64,000 nt of DNA, from the NCBI GenBank assembly GCA_046351215.1, contig JAXLYX010000014.1:124001-188000 (forward strand). Reading direction: 5' to 3'. Every line of letters starts with the position of its first letter. Within the stretch, counting starts at the first letter, position 1. The position numbers were made by a program, and so were the translations under genes. Below the pieces are notes generated by a model. It did no database searches and was not told the DNA's origin. It saw only the letters and a list, made by a program, of their open reading frames with translations. Positions 63,627 through 64,000 of this stretch are shown one piece after another. This stretch comes from JAXLYX01 sp046351215 (GTDB lineage: Bacteria; Myxococcota_A; Polyangia; Polyangiales; Houyiibacteriaceae).

Positions 63627-64000
63627 ATGCACCTGCCCTACCTCACGTCCGACGTCCCGGGGGTCCCCGGCCGCCTCCGCGCCACCCCGGAGGACTTCCG
63701 GGTCGACGAGGTCCCCGCATACCTCCCCGAGGGCCGCGGAACGCATCTCTTCGTGCGTTTCGAGAAGCGGGACCTCACGACCCCGGAGGCCACGAAGCGC
63801 CTCGCCCGAGCCCTCGACATCCCGCCCGACCGGGTCGGTTTCGCCGGCCTCAAGGACCGGGACGCGGTCACGACCCAATGGGCCAGCTTCGAGGGGGGCG
63901 ACCCCGAGCGGGCCCTCGGGCTCGAGCTCGAGGGCATCCGGATCCTCGAAGCCGCGCTCCACGCCAACAAGCTCCGGACCGGACACCTCCGGGGCAACCG
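63627..64000 (+). CDS. truD: tRNA pseudouridine(13) synthase TruD, partial (N-terminus)
   Basis: Makes pseudouridine at tRNA-Glu position 13. 124 codons visible, running off the window. VDEVPAYLPEGRGTHLFVRFEK and catalytic VGFAGLKDRDAVTTQ (Asp of GLKDR) fit the family. Start ATG 63627. Confidence 0.93.
   Translation, partial: MHLPYLTSDVPGVPGRLRATPEDFRVDEVPAYLPEGRGTHLFVRFEKRDLTTPEATKRLARALDIPPDRVGFAGLKDRDAVTTQWASFEGGDPERALGLELEGIRILEAALHANKLRTGHLRGN

Overview
The window is uniformly GC-rich, with short intergenic gaps and many genes that overlap by 4 nt. Its gene content suggests a myxobacterium (Myxococcota, probably Polyangia; placement by gene content is inference). It carries a type IV pilus pilM-N-O-P-Q set, four eukaryote-like Ser/Thr kinases (two with extra C-terminal domains), an FHA/sigma-54 activator, a bactofilin, several HEAT-repeat lipoproteins and a Roadblock protein. 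I see no tRNA, rRNA, CRISPR or prophage. The only clear mobile element is a group II intron at about 48.4-50.4 kb.

Layout. 1-0.8 kb: partial rlmN (minus). 0.9-6.5 kb: pilQ, pilP, pilO, pilN, pilM and an upstream HTH gene (minus), headed by a 308-bp gap with two inverted repeats. 6.8-11.7 kb: LysM/M15-like protein, small Cys-rich lipoprotein, ilvA overlapping a kinase, an SDR that has lost its catalytic Tyr and Lys, and a 61-aa protein. 11.8-16.5 kb (plus): DUF4350, MoxR, DUF58 and rsmA in one operon. 16.5-20.1 kb: HEAT and PQQ-like envelope proteins. 20.2-26.8 kb (minus): a tight operon of HEAT lipoprotein, FHA-GAF-sigma54 activator, small membrane protein, parvulin-like lipoprotein and Roadblock protein, followed 61 nt later by a zinc-ribbon kinase. 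27-28.7 kb (minus): bactofilin, pyrE, lipoprotein. 29-37.2 kb: gshA, an outer-membrane-like protein, tyrS, IHF/HU, a Cys-rich mini-protein, a split YeeE/YedE pair and an 867-aa HEAT membrane protein ending at a strong hairpin. 37.3-44.8 kb (minus): a Cys/Met-metabolism PLP enzyme and a partial complex I operon nuoA-B-C-D-G-H-I driven by a near-consensus sigma-70 promoter. 45.1-48.4 kb: kinase and pepP. 48.4-50.4 kb: group II intron with reverse transcriptase/maturase and recognisable domain V. 50.5-57.5 kb: unknown 489-aa protein, proC, YggS-type PLP protein, maf, a ParA/MinD-J-like-HTH fusion and another kinase. 57.6-64 kb: lamin-tail lipoprotein, recD2, a c-type cytochrome lipoprotein, a beta-lactamase-fold hydrolase and partial truD.

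Much of the content is housekeeping (translation, nucleotide and amino-acid metabolism, respiration) mixed with envelope and signalling genes typical of myxobacteria. The best candidates for something new are the kinase/Roadblock/FHA-sigma54/HEAT operon at 20.2-26.8 kb, the ParA-J-HTH fusion, the group II intron placed at the pepP start codon, the SDR pseudo-enzyme and the palindromes in front of the pilus operon.
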